Assembly (NCBI GenBank): GCA_964017065.1
Contig: OZ024783.1
Span: forward strand, 9,065,367-9,129,366
DNA: 64,000 bases
Reading direction: 5' to 3'
Source of the DNA: Haliclona indistincta
Lineage: Eukaryota; Porifera; Demospongiae; Haplosclerida; Chalinidae
Part shown: positions 1-11,576 of the stretch, piece after piece
Layout: each line of letters starts with the position of its first letter
How positions within the stretch are numbered: the first letter of the stretch is position 1
Made by a program: the position numbers and the translations under genes
Notes under the pieces: model-generated
The model's database searches: none
The model's input: only the letters and a program-made list of their open reading frames with translations
Told to the model about the DNA's origin: nothing

Positions 1-1480
1 GATATGGACAGACTAATGTTTCCATTGTAGCCACTTCTATGATATGAAGCTGACAAATCATTGCCTTATATGCTGCATCAGGCATGTTGACTTGGTAACA
101 CCAGTAAATATCTTGCATGTTAGTTGTACAACAAAGAACAACATTCCTGTAGTGGGTATGTCATTATACTCACAATCACCAGGATGTTGTTACCTTCTAG
201 CAGGATCACATTGGGTAAACACTAAACAAGGCAGCATGCCAAATTGAAACATGGTGGGTGTTCTAAAAATAGCAGTTGCCATAATTACAAGAACTATAAT
301 CCATATATGGAGTATTTTAACTGCGCCTCTAATAAATTGCGCTGGCGAGCGCACATGATTGAGCTAGTGTCTGTGGTGAACGCGGTACCATGGCTACCAC
401 TAGTATACAAACGGAGAGTACTGCTGAGACTGATCGTGATCAGACAGAAGGTTGCAGCACACCACAGCCAAGCAGTAAGCACCGTATTGCACTAACGTAT
501 GATTTTTGATTAATGCTGTTATTAAACATAGAATAAGACCACGGTGATGCTCCAAATGACAGCGCCAACACACGGATGCTTCGCAAATGGAAAAGAAGGC
601 TCTTTTGGCTGAAGCATGCGTCCTGGGCGAGGTTAATTTATTAGTAGAGGTGTGGTAGTTATTACATCCACATACGTCACAATATATGGATGTTACTAAA
701 AACAAACATGACCACAATCATTGGATTTTGCAGATCGCCACTCTGCTGCTTGCCAGCTAATTGCCGAGCGCCTTAGCGCGAGGCAAATAATCGGCCTAAA
801 AGGGTTAAAAACGATGTTCCCATGACGCCTGGGAACAATGTTTTTTATTTAGTTTTTTTATTTAATTTTTTTACCATTATTTTATTATTATTCTATTTTT
901 TATGTATGTGGTTCCTTGCGTACACGCTTAGGAATGCTAATCAGGGTTACGGCGAGGGTTCATACTATGTATTATACTGCGGGGTCACGGGGATCCGGCG
1001 CTGGACCCGGTTATGTCAGTATGAGATAAGAACTTAACGGTGGACTGAGACCATGGCGGATTAGATCCCAGAGTCTACTCCTGACAGAGCCAAGTGGCTA
1101 GCTCAGCTCGGGAAGAGAAAACAAAGAGCAGTGGCCTGAGTCTAACGCCACTAAAGAAGCAAGGTACGCCATCAGCAGTACTACTACTAACAATACACGG
1201 AACCGGCATTGACTCTTAGGATGTCTGACACGAGTCCACGAGGCCGAAAACAGGAAGCTAGCTCGCTGTAAGCCCGTATCTGTACCTGCCGGCCGTCTGC
1301 TGTCGAGCCCACTAGCTGGTCAATTATAACTACTTAATAAACTCAGCGCGAGGCATTCATGCGTATTCGTAACTCCTAGTTATGCATGTAACAGTGATAT
1401 GGAATTTTCTAGCAAGAGATGGGCTCAAATTGAAGTAAAATCAGAATGTGACAAAAAGCAATCAGAATAGTTTTACAAGC
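1..1480. other. No confident gene
   Basis: No ORF here shows a recognisable domain. A short open stretch on the minus strand at about 1-165 could be an exon of a gene entering from the left, but it shows no convincing motif. The bases near 790-807 (a GGCCTAAAAGGGTTAA end) resemble the right end of the TTAA-flanked elements found elsewhere in the window, but I could not find a matching left end. The rest is unassigned. Confidence 0.5.
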
Positions 1481-1581
1481 ATTCTTAGGCTATTGTATTG
1501 GGATGATACATTGCATCCGAAGACCAAAAACAGCAATCTGTCATAATATTGTGTTTGGTGTATGCAAAATAATGGTAAACA

Positions 1582-2475
1582 TCAATTGGAATGTTGGGCA
1601 TTTCCAGTGGAATTAACTTTTGTGATGCAAGTTGTGTAGAGGTAGATGTCATTGATAACACTAACATTGATTGGTTTATGTTTGTGTACAGTAAATCCTA
1701 TGATGCAGTCCTTTGTGATTACATTAAACTCTGACAGAGAAGTGGAGGATATTTTTGCGTGATAGATGCACAGAAACACAGTCAGTGTGATGGTTAGTAT
1801 CACTAGAATAATCTGTATCAGTATTGTGGTCAGATAGCTCCACCATTTCTTGCGTATTCCTTTAGAAACTTTGAGAAGAAGCAGGGTAATGATGTAGACA
1901 ATCAAAGCAGTGGTTGTTACTAAGCCGAGAGCTGACCCAGTGGCTGTGGCTAGGTTGAGCATGAACATGTAGCAGATGACGGAAGTGATGTTGTTGTCTC
2001 TCAAATAGTTTGTGTCAGAGCAGTTCAAGCGTTGGTTGTATATGACAGGATGTGTAGGTGTTCGAAAACAGGCAATGCTTGGATTAGGGCTGCATGTGTA
2101 AGATTCTTCGACTAGGAAGTCATCCCAGAACTGAGCTAATGCAAGTCCTGTTAACTGAATCATGTACATGAACAACTGAACTGTGTATTCATGAGGGGCT
2201 TTGTAGTTCAGGACTATATACACCTTTTCACCATTTTCATCAATGTGGTGTTTCAGGATACTGCTGAAGAAGTGTTCCATCGCTGGTTCAGTCACATATC
2301 TGGTGAAGAGACGGTGGAATTTTGCTAACTTGATGAATTTGGTGTGTCTTCCATGGAACAGTGAGAATGGTGCAACAGCTACACCAGTGACTCCAAATAT
2401 TAGTAGCAAGAGCGTTACTGGCTTCTCCTGTAGGTTAGAGTAGCAGCTGTATGTTTGACAGTCTGTGATATCCAT
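1582..2475 (-). CDS. Array copy A: five-segment membrane protein with altered C terminus
   Basis: I do not recognise this family by name. The 297-residue product starts MDITDCQTYSCY and has a first membrane segment at about residues 20-40, a basic and therefore probably cytosolic stretch, a second segment at about 98-116, and a cysteine loop with four conserved cysteines and N-glycosylation sites (NCS, NNIT). Two more segments follow. It is nearly identical to copy C down to the CIIGF in segment five. There copy C goes on to the family FPW motif, while copy A switches to an unrelated tail. The switch matches a deletion of about 465 bp relative to the copy C locus. It is intronless. The start is the first ATG and is shared with copy C. 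It may be a functional variant or the first step of decay. Confidence 0.7.
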   Translation of the reverse strand: MDITDCQTYSCYSNLQEKPVTLLLLIFGVTGVAVAPFSLFHGRHTKFIKLAKFHRLFTRYVTEPAMEHFFSSILKHHIDENGEKVYIVLNYKAPHEYTVQLFMYMIQLTGLALAQFWDDFLVEESYTCSPNPSIACFRTPTHPVIYNQRLNCSDTNYLRDNNITSVICYMFMLNLATATGSALGLVTTTALIVYIITLLLLKVSKGIRKKWWSYLTTILIQIILVILTITLTVFLCIYHAKISSTSLSEFNVITKDCIIGFTVHKHKPINVSVINDIYLYTTCITKVNSTGNAQHSN

Positions 2476-2840
2476 CGAGCTTCACTGTTTTAACACGTGA
2501 TGTGTGAGACTGTCTACTTTGTAGTTATTTCAGCTTGCCTTTTTGGTCGATGACCACTTGTACTACATGTATTATGTTATTATGTGCAGTACTGCTGTGT
2601 ACATAACTTGTGTGTACCGCATTTTTTCTAAAAATTTGTTCCTCCTTTTTTCGTCACCTTGTCGCTGAAATGCGTACTGAGCCTCCAAATTTTGGCAGGT
2701 GCTTTAGTTCTTTGTCGTAGTTGGCCAGCATGAGTCCTGTACATCTTAGAACAGAGCTGTAGACGTGTTCTCATTTAAAACACGTGCGCTTAGCACACCT
2801 CCAAATATTCTGCGCTTCTGGAACTTCCGCAATAATTATC
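1690..2840. repeat. Segmental duplication, unit 1 (pairs with 9781-10938)
   Basis: This block covers most of copy A plus about 350 bp upstream of its start codon. It closely matches the block holding copy C, including non-coding sequence up to the shared stretch ending near 2838 (GGAACTTCCGCAATAATTAT). Small indels separate the two upstream regions. A further short match (about 1628-1700 with about 9262-9330) lies beyond the deletion in copy A. Confidence 0.85.
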
Positions 2841-3012
2841 TCAAAAAATTATTTTATTGGGCAAACAAGTCGAAAATTATTTTTTGGACCGAATTTTTTA
2901 TAAGAAATACAGAATGTGCAAATCAAACATTTCTTAGACATTATTTTTCTAAATCAAAAAAATTAGCAATTGAATACACACAATGTACAGTGTTATGTCA
3001 TGTATTAAGAGT

Positions 3013-3897
3013 TTAAGGATTAGTATCATTCTGTATGTTTTTGTAATCTTGATTTTCCTGTATCTTTTCAAATTTCCACCAAGGAAAAAAGACGATGTAG
3101 TTGAATAGGACGCCACCCACATAAGCAATCATTAGATCTTTACCTAGTAATCCATAAAATATAGCGCCACCATGTGATGTATTTCTATAATAATATATCA
3201 ACAATGTAACCACGACTACTAGCAGTAACAGACAGATTTGGACCAGTAAAGTAAGCGCTGCTCGCCGAATTGTTACTCTTGTTCCTTTCGAAATCTTAAG
3301 GAGACACCTAGTAATGATGAGTAAGCCCAGAACACAAGATGTTACCAAGCCAAGTGTTGACCCAGTGGCTGTGCCTAGTCTGAATGCAAACTTGTAGCAG
3401 ATAATCGAAGTGACGTTATTTGTCTTCAGATAACTTGAGTTGGAGCAATCTAAGCGTTGAGGGTAGACTTGGTTTGCGTCATAGCAGCAGGTGTATTCAT
3501 CATTTGTGCAAATATTAGATTCTTCAAACAAAAATTGATTCCAAAACTCTGATATTGCACTGATGATCAAGCAGTTAAAAGTATAAAGCATTATACCAAT
3601 GTAGAAATGAGGAGCTTTGTACTTCAGTACCTTATACACTTTTCTTTCTCCTTGAATGCAGTGTATTTCCAAGATTCTATCAAATACACGTTCTACAAGT
3701 GAATCAATTTTATCTTGAAGTCGTTGTTTGTCCCAGAACTCTTTGTTCCATATTCTTTTGATACAGTTCCAGATTGTTCTGTTTATAGTAGGTGACATAA
3801 ATACACTGAATGTGGTGGCAATGATCACTACTATTATTAGAAGGATTGCTTGAAATTGAATGATGCTGTAGTCTGGACAGGACATCAAAGTCCCCAT
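3013..3897 (-). CDS. Array copy B: five-segment membrane protein with cysteine loop
   Basis: This is an intact 294-residue, intronless member of the unnamed family and is diverged from A and C. It has a hydrophobic segment near residues 15-38 and a long basic stretch with many lysines and arginines. The second segment precedes a loop with the family cysteines (NICTNDE, CCYD, LDCSN, IICYK); a duplicated CC stands at the second position. The sequon NNVT sits just before segment three. Two more segments follow, then a fifth ending in FFPWWKF and a short polar tail. The TATGS-type motif at the start of segment three and the ISKGT turn before segment four are the most conserved family features. 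The predicted topology is N terminus outside and tail inside, by the positive-inside rule. The function is unknown. Confidence 0.8.
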   Translation of the reverse strand: MGTLMSCPDYSIIQFQAILLIIVVIIATTFSVFMSPTINRTIWNCIKRIWNKEFWDKQRLQDKIDSLVERVFDRILEIHCIQGERKVYKVLKYKAPHFYIGIMLYTFNCLIISAISEFWNQFLFEESNICTNDEYTCCYDANQVYPQRLDCSNSSYLKTNNVTSIICYKFAFRLGTATGSTLGLVTSCVLGLLIITRCLLKISKGTRVTIRRAALTLLVQICLLLLVVVVTLLIYYYRNTSHGGAIFYGLLGKDLMIAYVGGVLFNYIVFFPWWKFEKIQENQDYKNIQNDTNP

Positions 3898-4783
3898 TGT
3901 TTAACAAACTGTAGTAAACTGAAATTCATAAACTGTAAAATTTCACATCAATAAATATTAGCTGTATAATTATTTACATGCATAACCAATTAAAAAGTAT
4001 TCACAGTTCATCCACCCATGTACCCAATTGAGTTTTGCTGCGTTGCTAGTCAGCCAAGCCAGTCAGTGGACAAGATTTAGCAAAAAATAATGACAAATCT
4101 GGTCTTTGTCTAACTATTACAATAACTGTTTATTTGAAATTACCACAGAATGTCTTATCTTTAGTTTTACTACACTCATAAGTATACTTTACTATAATTA
4201 TTGGCAGACCACATCTACTCAAGTAGGATTTCCTGAGATAGGAGTATTTGAAGTACTTTATACTACAGCTCAATGTAATTCTAGAATCTGAATATTGTCA
4301 CAAGGTTGTGAATATCATTTGGCGCTTTGTAGTATGCTGTACTTCGTGTACGTGCTGGGAAAGCACAAAACAGTATAAAACTCGAGCATGAAGCATTGGA
4401 GTACGTTCATACAGCGCCAAGATCGTCACCTACACGTGGCCAACACTGTAACGGAGAGTTTTTTTGAATTGCGTACTCAACAGCCAAGATAAGTTACTTA
4501 AGTACTGTTTTTCGCTGCTGTACTGCCAAAAGCTCTCCGTTACTGGATTCCTCGTGTCGAGACAGCCACAGAAACGTGGTTTCAGCTGCTCTGCTAAAAA
4601 GTTTTTCAGACAAGTAGGCGTGTTTTTTGTCGCGCCTCTGGCGGTCCTTCCCGGTGAGCTATCTTGCTAAAACTTGGTATACAAGCAGTACTTCCAGTCG
4701 TGTTGTTATGCAGCTAGCGATGCGTTCGTAGCTGCTTTACATCTAGAAATCTGGCCCATAGCAACCGCGCCGCCTAATGAATA
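3898..4783. other. Intergenic, no gene seen
   Basis: This is AT-rich sequence upstream of copy B. Bases 4323-4440 match 8562-8680 in the same orientation (a stretch reading CTTCGTGTACGTGCTGGGAA and its surroundings), so it holds one copy of a dispersed direct repeat. No coding signal was found. Confidence 0.6.
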
Positions 4784-5381
4784 TTAACTCTTTAGGGCCT
4801 GAATTATTTTGACGAAAATTCGACTTGCTCTAAACTGACTGTTTGTCTTGCGATTTTCTACAACATGCAGTACACTAGCTGTTCCAAACTAGCACTGTTT
4901 TTCCTGGCATATCAAAGTTTACAACCATGTACTAAACTCTGAGTTGGCCACTCCCACTTCGGAACTGAAGCTGCTTAAGTGCTGCGACCTCGTCATTTTC
5001 CAGCCAATTTTGGTCTTCGTTTAGCCCTGGTGACTGATACAAAAACCTGGTGGTGTCCAGGTGAGCAAACAGCATAGTTTAGACCATATTTTATGCCCAA
5101 GTATGCATTTCTGGGCATCCTGAAGCCTTAAAAATGCCAAAAGTGGTGAGGGGGCTCCGCCCCTTCAAACCCCAGGTTAACGGGGGGATACCCCCTTTAA
5201 AATCCCCCCCGTGCTGTACGTTTTAGTGGGGAGGGCGCACCTAAAAACAGTGGGTTTTTTTCAGATAAAGTCATCTTTTGCAATTAAACTTCATTTGACC
5301 TTCTAGAGCACTTTTTGTGACGTCTAGAGTAGGTGGAGTCAATTATGGCGCCTAAAGCTGCTAAAGGCCTTAAAGGGTTAA
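4784..5381 (+). mobile_element. TTAA-flanked non-autonomous element, family 1, copy 1
   Basis: The element is about 598 bp including flanking TTAA. The left end reads TTAACTCTTTAGGGCC and the right end GGCCTTAAAGGGTTAA, imperfect terminal inverted repeats immediately inside a TTAA. Two further copies exist (7910-8505 inverted, and 54767-55376). A TTAA target duplication next to CCC-type ends is characteristic of the piggyBac superfamily, so this is probably a piggyBac-type MITE. It has no coding capacity. An internal C-rich/G-rich stretch near 5150-5235 is shared by the copies. Confidence 0.75.
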
Positions 5382-5419
5382 TAATGACCGCGCACCCTTA
5401 AAGCTAGCCTAATAAACGC

Positions 5420-5709
5420 ATTTCAGACACTGGAGCAATGCAGCAGAGACTGATGAGTGAACCTAACCTGACAAGAAGGCTTACTACCTCACTGTGTTAA
5501 TGGAATCAGTGAGGAAGGACACCATGCAGTTGCAGTCAAAACAAGGTGCTGAAGTACAATTTGTTTATGGTGCTGATGCCGGACAACACAAGTCTACGCC
5601 ACGTGGTCCACCGCCAAACTTAAACCCATGCTACCGCTGTGGCAGGCGATACAAGTCTTCTGTTTGCAAATTTAAAGAAGAGACCTGCACAGCCTTGCAG
5701 CAAGGCTAA
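5420..5709 (+). pseudogene. Ty3/gypsy-like gag fragment with zinc knuckle
   Basis: Two overlapping frames together resemble the end of a gypsy-type Gag. The first (about 5435-5490) reads MQQRLMSEPNLT, like the helical region before the nucleocapsid, and is closed by a stop. The second, shifted frame (5494-5709) has polar sequence and then the start of a CCHC-type knuckle (CYRCGRRYKSSVCKF). No reverse transcriptase, LTR or continuing pol frame is seen nearby. It is therefore an isolated, frameshifted remnant next to a TTAA-flanked element, and could also have been captured by a larger non-autonomous element. Confidence 0.55.
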
Positions 5710-6084
5710 CAGCACATATCCAACTGAACACATGAGTGTTAAGTTCCGCATTCCAAGGATTGCGCATAAGTTGTAAAATCCTTGAATTGCCCGCGCAAAG
5801 CTTGGATCCATGGTTTGAGCAGCTCAATCTACGGATTGTCCCGATCCACGGTTTGCGCATAACATAATACATCATTAAGGTATGACAGGAGTTTAAATTC
5901 ACCCCTTAGATTTTTATTAATTTATATAATGTGTTGATTAAAGGCTCATAAGTAATAATCCAGCATTAGAGTGGAGAATTCTGTTTGGTTTCAAAGATAT
6001 ACTGCACAATGTGTTGCTAAGGACGTCGATATTCACAATCAAAATAGTTATATTCATGCAGCAATAATTAGGGAGGCACGGTAG
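5710..6084. other. Unassigned
   Basis: No gene or clear element is seen. The stretch 5755-5870 carries repeated GATTGCGCATAA / GTTTGCGCATAA-like motifs in opposite orientation, suggesting an old inverted-repeat element. Confidence 0.4.
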
Positions 6085-6560
6085 TGCCTCCCCATGTAGG
6101 GTTGAACGGAAAAATAAAATGGCGGCTACATACAATGTATTAGCGTTCAAACGCTTGTGTTTCTCCTGGTGATGAATTTTATACGTCCAAAGACACTTGG
6201 ATCTGCTATCTGGCAACGCCCCGTCTTACATCTCGCCCCATCATCTTCGTTTTCTTCTTCTTTCTTCAGCACGCCTAGCGCCTTTGTGCAAGCAGTGCTG
6301 GGACCAAAACACCCACAAACATTTGTGAAATTCTCCTGGCAGGTTCCTTTTGAACTTTGTTTTTAGCGAAACGGCGATATAAATTCTGCGATTTCTCGAT
6401 CGTGATCCATTGTCAGCTAAGTGTTAGACGCCATTATTGTGATTGCGCAATACGCACGTGACCAAGCAATGGTTAGCACACGTGACCAAAACTTGAGTAT
6501 CTCTGCGCTGTATGGATTACGGACAATACATATCTGTCTGGAGTCTTCGAAGAACTAAGC
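6085..6560. repeat. Dispersed repeat, copy 1 (inverted match at 28651-29045)
   Basis: From the ATGGCGGCTACATACAATGT near 6119 down to the ACGCACGTGACC near 6454, this region matches the reverse complement of 28651-29045, with indels. Both copies include the CCATTGTCAGCTAAGTGTTA stretch. The short ORFs in the two copies are not conserved in frame, so I treat it as a non-coding mobile repeat rather than a gene. The ends are not resolved. Confidence 0.6.
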
Positions 6561-6823
6561 TCGTATAGGATCACCATTCTACGCTTGCCTGATAATTATA
6601 ACCGCCGTAGAGGTCTACAAACAAGTGTGGGCGGGGCTCGTATGCACCATAGGCGTGCTGAGCATAACAATTATTTTTTATAACGAGTTTAAAAATAATT
6701 GTTAATAATAAAGAAAAGACCATCAACAACAGGAAAACTAAGCCAATGGTGGAAACAAAGACGGCTTAGTACATGCATGACATTGAACTGCACTTCACTG
6801 AAAAAGAAAAAAGGACACAAACA

Positions 6824-7218
6824 AGAAAATTAAAAGATTTCTATCAAATCAAAAGGATGTAGGGTTGTGAAATCTACTACTAGTCCACAACGTAAACTAA
6901 CAAACAAGCATGGAATAGTAACACGATTGATTTGCTAACTGACCATAGATTCCTACATCAGTGGCTGTACATAAGATCAATATTATTTTGTCACAAGCTG
7001 AATGCACGTCAGGTATCAGTTAACAACAAATAGCTGAACTAGATATATTCAACCACTACAGCCACTGATGTAAAAAAGGGATCTATGGTCAGTTAGTATT
7101 TAGTATGTCAATCGTGTTACCATTCTGTGCTTGTTCCTTGTTAGCTTACATTGTGGACTAGTAGTAGATTTCACAACTCTACACCTTTTGATTTGATAGA
7201 AATCTTTTAATTTTCTTT
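6824..7218. repeat. Long inverted-repeat element
   Basis: The left arm 6824-6969 and the right arm 7058-7218 are near-perfect reverse complements around an ~88 bp spacer. A single arm of the same sequence appears at 18905-19038. This is a foldback-type MITE. No ORF of interest is present. Confidence 0.8.
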
Positions 7219-7909
7219 TAGTTACACAAGTGTTATTGCATTCTTGCCCAGCTAGACTCTATAATGTTGTTATAACTACAGCTACAGGACAAACCACAGG
7301 CCACACCACCCTTCCACATGGATTCTTCAATGATATTGCATCATTTTCACCACAGGCTGCAACAAGCTCCTAGAGAGGCGACTTGCTCTGAAAAGTTAGC
7401 TATGTAGTTGTTCTAAACATCCAGCAAGCCAGAGGAAGTGTCTTCTTGAAATAATTATAAAAACGTGTCAACCTGGTCGCTTCGCTTCGTAGCTTGGATT
7501 TCTGTGTACATTGTTCGACCTGTATAAGCCTATGCTTACATAAAGAGGATAGCCTGAAGAAACAGTAGTTCAAGTCTGATAAGAATTGAACAAAGAATGG
7601 CCTAGTTATAGGCATGAAAAAGCTCCTGACATTCCTTAATGTTCAAGCTATCCAGTCCATGCCAATCTATAATTACTCATACATCTTTATGTATCAAAAT
7701 CATCTCCCCTTCCTGCATGACTGCCTACCTTCCTATACTGACTACTCTCTTACATAATACATCTACTAAATTACCTCTTGAGATATCCAGCAGATGAGTT
7801 TCTGAATCCCAGGAGATGTGCTAGCTATCCAGGGCTGTAATGTCCTGTTTACACAGAAGCCTTTACATGAAACATGCACTATTAATCATATTCACTGTAC
7901 TAGGGCACC
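7219..7909. other. No gene seen
   Basis: This is ordinary AT-rich sequence between two elements. I see no domain, no RNA gene and no clear repeat. Confidence 0.5.
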
Positions 7910-8505
7910 TTAACCCTTTAATCCCTTTTGTTGCACATATTCGACTCCACCTACTGTAGTCCTCATAAATTGTGTCAAAGTGCTCAAATAAAGTTGAATT
8001 GCAAAAGACAACTTTACCTGAAAAAAATCACTTTTTTCGTCACGCCCTCCCCACTAAAACATATAGAACGGGGGAATTTTGAAGGGGTGCCCCCCTGTTA
8101 ACCCGGTGTTTGAAGGGCAGAGGTGCCCTCGCCACTATCGACATTTTTATGGCTTCAGGGTGCCCGGAAATGCATACTCTGGCACAGAATATTGTCTAAA
8201 CTGTCCTGCATGTTTGTTCACCTGGACACCACCAAGTTTATATCAGTCACCAGGGCTAAATGAAGACCAGAATTAGCTGAAAAATGATGAGGCTGCAACA
8301 CTTAAGTGGCTTCAGTTCCGAAGTGGGAGTGGCCAGCTTGGAGTTTAGGACATGGTCGTAAACTTTGAAATGCCAGGAAAAACAGTGCTAGTTTGGAATA
8401 GCTAGTGTGCTGCACTTTGCAAAAAATTGCAACTTACACAAACTGCCAGTTTAGAGCAAGTCAAATTTCCGATGAGCAATAACTAAAGAGATGAGAGATG
8501 TTTAA
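7910..8505 (-). mobile_element. TTAA-flanked element, family 1, copy 2 (inverted)
   Basis: This is a reverse-orientation copy of the element at 4784-5381. It starts TTAACCCTTTAATCCC and ends near the TTAA at 8502, with the same internal G/C-run segment. The terminal repeat at the 8.5 kb end is eroded. Confidence 0.7.
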
Positions 8506-9705
8506 TATTCATAAGGCGGTCTGCACTTTTGAATATCAATTTGCGATTGTGAATATCGTTTCACAGTTGTGAATATCATTACTAGCTTTGTACTTCGTGT
8601 ATGTGCTGGGAAAGCACAAAACAGTAAAAAAAAAACTCAAGCCTTGGACTACGCTTATACAGCACCAAGATAGGGTCCGTAATTCGAAAAATCATTTTCT
8701 GTTTTGTTAGTAGTTATAAAGGACTAAACAACGGCGCATAGAAATTCTGAACCAAACCGTTCCCTTTTTAGCACCACCTTTTTCGCCGTCAAGCTGAGTC
8801 AGCAAATAATTATGACGTCATTAAAATTGTGCTGCCTAGTGCTAGAATTCAAATAGCTATTCTTCAAACTTGCACTTTTGTTCCTTGAGAACTTGCCGTT
8901 GGCTACGTGGCTGATAGCCATAAACAACTACCAGCAGTTGTGAGACAGAAGTTAGTTTGACTGGAAAGTGAGCTAGAAATAGTGACCTTAGAATATTTAT
9001 TAGTTCTTGGTTGATCACCATACATGTTGGCACGAACGCCTATTATGTGGGCTTTGTAGTACACTAGTATAGCTATCTGTGTGCCAAGTTAGATTGATTA
9101 TATATGATGTTTGCCATCTGGCTGAAGTGAATGACCGTGTGGGTTGGTATAATTATCCATAAATTGCAGGTTTAAGTTCTGCAATCATAATATCTATGCT
9201 CCAATTGCCACAGCTGTGTACAAATAATGACTGCTCCGAATGTAATTGATGTTTTTGTGATGTAATTTGTGTAGCTGTAGATGTCATTAATATCACAAAC
9301 ATTGATTGGTTTATGTTTGTGAACAGAAAAATGTTTTGTTATGCATCATAAACAGATATTATGTTACAGACTTATTGCATGAGTATTATTGTTGTAACTG
9401 CAAACTGTTCCGTAAACATAGAAAACTTCGCGGTAGCTTAATTTTTGAATTTAGCGAGTGCTGTTTGATCGTGAAATTTGCCAATTTTAACCAATCGCTT
9501 TTATACAGGACAACACCCAAAAACGTGAAATTTATTTATAAAGCACAGTTCGCACGCCACAATAATTACGTTTATGGTATTTGAACTTTAATCGTAATTC
9601 CAAACTGCAGTATTCACATGTGTGCATAAGTTACATGTAGCATGTTCAGCAACACAAAATAAATGATATCGATAATTCTGTTCATTTACAGTTACGTATA
9701 TAGTT
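8506..9705. other. Intergenic with repeat remnants
   Basis: Bases 8562-8680 match 4323-4440 directly. Bases 9262-9330 match the sequence just past the C terminus of copy A, and 9330-9700 is the AT-rich stretch that copy A has lost. No gene was found. Confidence 0.55.
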
Positions 9706-10569
9706 TCATATTTTAACTCTCTCGTTGTCATTTTCTATCTTTTTAAAGTGGTACCATGGAAACCTGTATATGCTTGTTGTTATAATAAAACCTATAATGC
9801 AGTCCTTTGTGATTACATTAAACTCTGACAGATAAGTGGAAGTTATTTTTGCGTGATAGATGCACAGGAACACAGTCAGTGTGATGGTTAGTATCACTAG
9901 AATAATCTGTATCAGTATTGTGGTCAGATAGCTCCACCATTTCTTGGATATTCCTTTAGAAACTTTGAGAAGAAGCAGGGTAATGATGTAGACAATCAAA
10001 GCAGTGGTTGTTACTAAGCCTAGAGCTGACCCAGTGGCTGTGGCTAGGTTGAGCACGAACCTGTAGCAGATGACGGAAGTGATGTTGTTCTCTCTCAAAT
10101 AGTTTGTGTCAGAGCAGTTCAGGCGTTGGTTGTATATGACAGGATGTGTAAGTGTTCGAAAACAGGCAATGCTTGGATTAGGGCTACATGTGTAAGATTC
10201 TTCGAGTAGGAAGTCATCCCAGAACTGAGCTAATGCAAGTCCTGTTAACTGAATCATATACATGAACAACTGAACTGTGTATTCACGAGGGGCTTTGTAG
10301 TTCAGGACTATATACACCTTTTCACCGTTTTCATCAATGTGGTGTTTCAGGATACTGCTGAAGAAGTGTTCCATTGCTGGCTCAGTCACATATCTGGTAA
10401 AGAGACGATGGAATTTTGCTAACTTGGTGAATTTGGTGTGTCTTCCATGGAACAGTAAGAATGGTGCAACAGCTACGCCAGTGACTCCAAATATTAGTAG
10501 CAAGATTGTTACTGGCTTCTCCTGTAGGTTAGAGTAACAGCTGTATGTTTGACAGTCTGTGATGTCCAT
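9706..10569 (-). CDS. Array copy C: five-segment membrane protein, reference copy
   Basis: This is an intact 287-residue, intronless member. Predicted features by residue: segment 1 at 20-40, basic loop 41-65, segment 2 at 98-116, extracellular loop 117-165 with cysteines near 128, 136, 152 and 168, sequons NCS (151) and NNIT (162), segment 3 at 178-202, segment 4 at 214-238, segment 5 at 251-271 ending in YRFPWYHF, and a short charged tail. Basic residues between segments 1 and 2 and after segment 3 (KVSKGISKK) favour a cytosolic placement, with the cysteine loop outside. Copies A and C differ by few substitutions, so the duplication is recent. I know of no named family with this pattern; receptor, transporter accessory and adhesion roles are all possible. 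Confidence 0.82.
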   Translation of the reverse strand: MDITDCQTYSCYSNLQEKPVTILLLIFGVTGVAVAPFLLFHGRHTKFTKLAKFHRLFTRYVTEPAMEHFFSSILKHHIDENGEKVYIVLNYKAPREYTVQLFMYMIQLTGLALAQFWDDFLLEESYTCSPNPSIACFRTLTHPVIYNQRLNCSDTNYLRENNITSVICYRFVLNLATATGSALGLVTTTALIVYIITLLLLKVSKGISKKWWSYLTTILIQIILVILTITLTVFLCIYHAKITSTYLSEFNVITKDCIIGFIITTSIYRFPWYHFKKIENDNERVKI

Positions 10570-10938
10570 CGAGCTTCACTGCTTGAACACGTGATGTGAG
10601 ACTGCCTACATTGTAGTTATTTCAGCTTATCAGTAGATGCCTTTTTAATTGACATACCACTTGTAGTACTACATGTATTATGTGCAGCACTACTGTGTAC
10701 ATAACTTGAGTGTACCGTATTTCTTCTAAATTTGGCGCCACCTATTTTTCATCACCTCGTCGCTGAAATGCGTACTGAGCCTTCAAGTGCTTTATTTCTT
10801 CGTGATAGTCAGCCAACAGCCAAACGCGAAAGTCCTGTGAATCATAGAACAGAGCTGTAGACGTGTTCTCATTTAAAACACGTGCTCTTAGCACACCTCC
10901 AAATATTTTGCGCTTCTGGAACTTCCGCAATAATTATC
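9781..10938. repeat. Segmental duplication, unit 2 (pairs with 1690-2840)
   Basis: This block carries copy C and about 370 bp upstream. It matches the copy A block through coding and non-coding sequence and ends at the same GGAACTTCCGCAATAATTAT. It shows that copies arise by DNA-level segmental duplication rather than by retroposition. Confidence 0.85.
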
Positions 10939-11576
10939 ACATTGTACAGTTTTAGTATTGGTGTGTACATGCAGTGCATGAAATGATTATTTCTGTTGTG
11001 TTAAATATAATTTATGAACGAACCATCACTCAATGAATTGTGTCTGTTCGTGATCATTTCAGTGGTGAGAACGAGACTCAGTGAGAAGAAAAATCCTGTT
11101 TACGTACGGTACTTGCAAGTCATGAATCTACGATATTCCTGATTTCTCTGTATAGCGTTTGCAATACTACCTACGTCACTTTCTGGTTATTATGGCTGTG
11201 TTTAATGAAGCGCTATTCTGTGTGCTTCAAGAAGAGCGTACTTTAGCCTTACATGTACTTATTGATGCCTTTTGTTCTCTTAGAGCCAAAAGTCATTGAT
11301 GAAGTAGCTTGCTAGTGTACTAAGAAAGCAGCACAATGTGGATTGTGCAATATTCTAAGTTTCCTTGCAGGCTTATAAGATTGTTAAATCATGCTACATG
11401 ATAAAGTCCTATCTAGGGGAAGTCCCTGAGGCTTGGGTTCTCTATCACTACTTTTATCATTTTAAACTATATAAATGTACTGTTGTGTTTATATAAATAA
11501 ACATTTACTGTTATAACATACTGTTATATAAACATTTTACACACATAGTGCATTTATCTAGTTATAAAAATGATCA
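10939..11576. other. Intergenic, no gene seen
   Basis: This is AT-rich sequence. Around 11465-11540 there are short interspersed inverted repeats (TGTTATATAAACATTT-like). There is no coding signal. Confidence 0.5.

Noticed and set aside
1..165. Possible minus-strand exon entering from the left edge
   Set aside because: The frame is open for only ~55 codons, with no recognisable domain and ambiguous splice sites.
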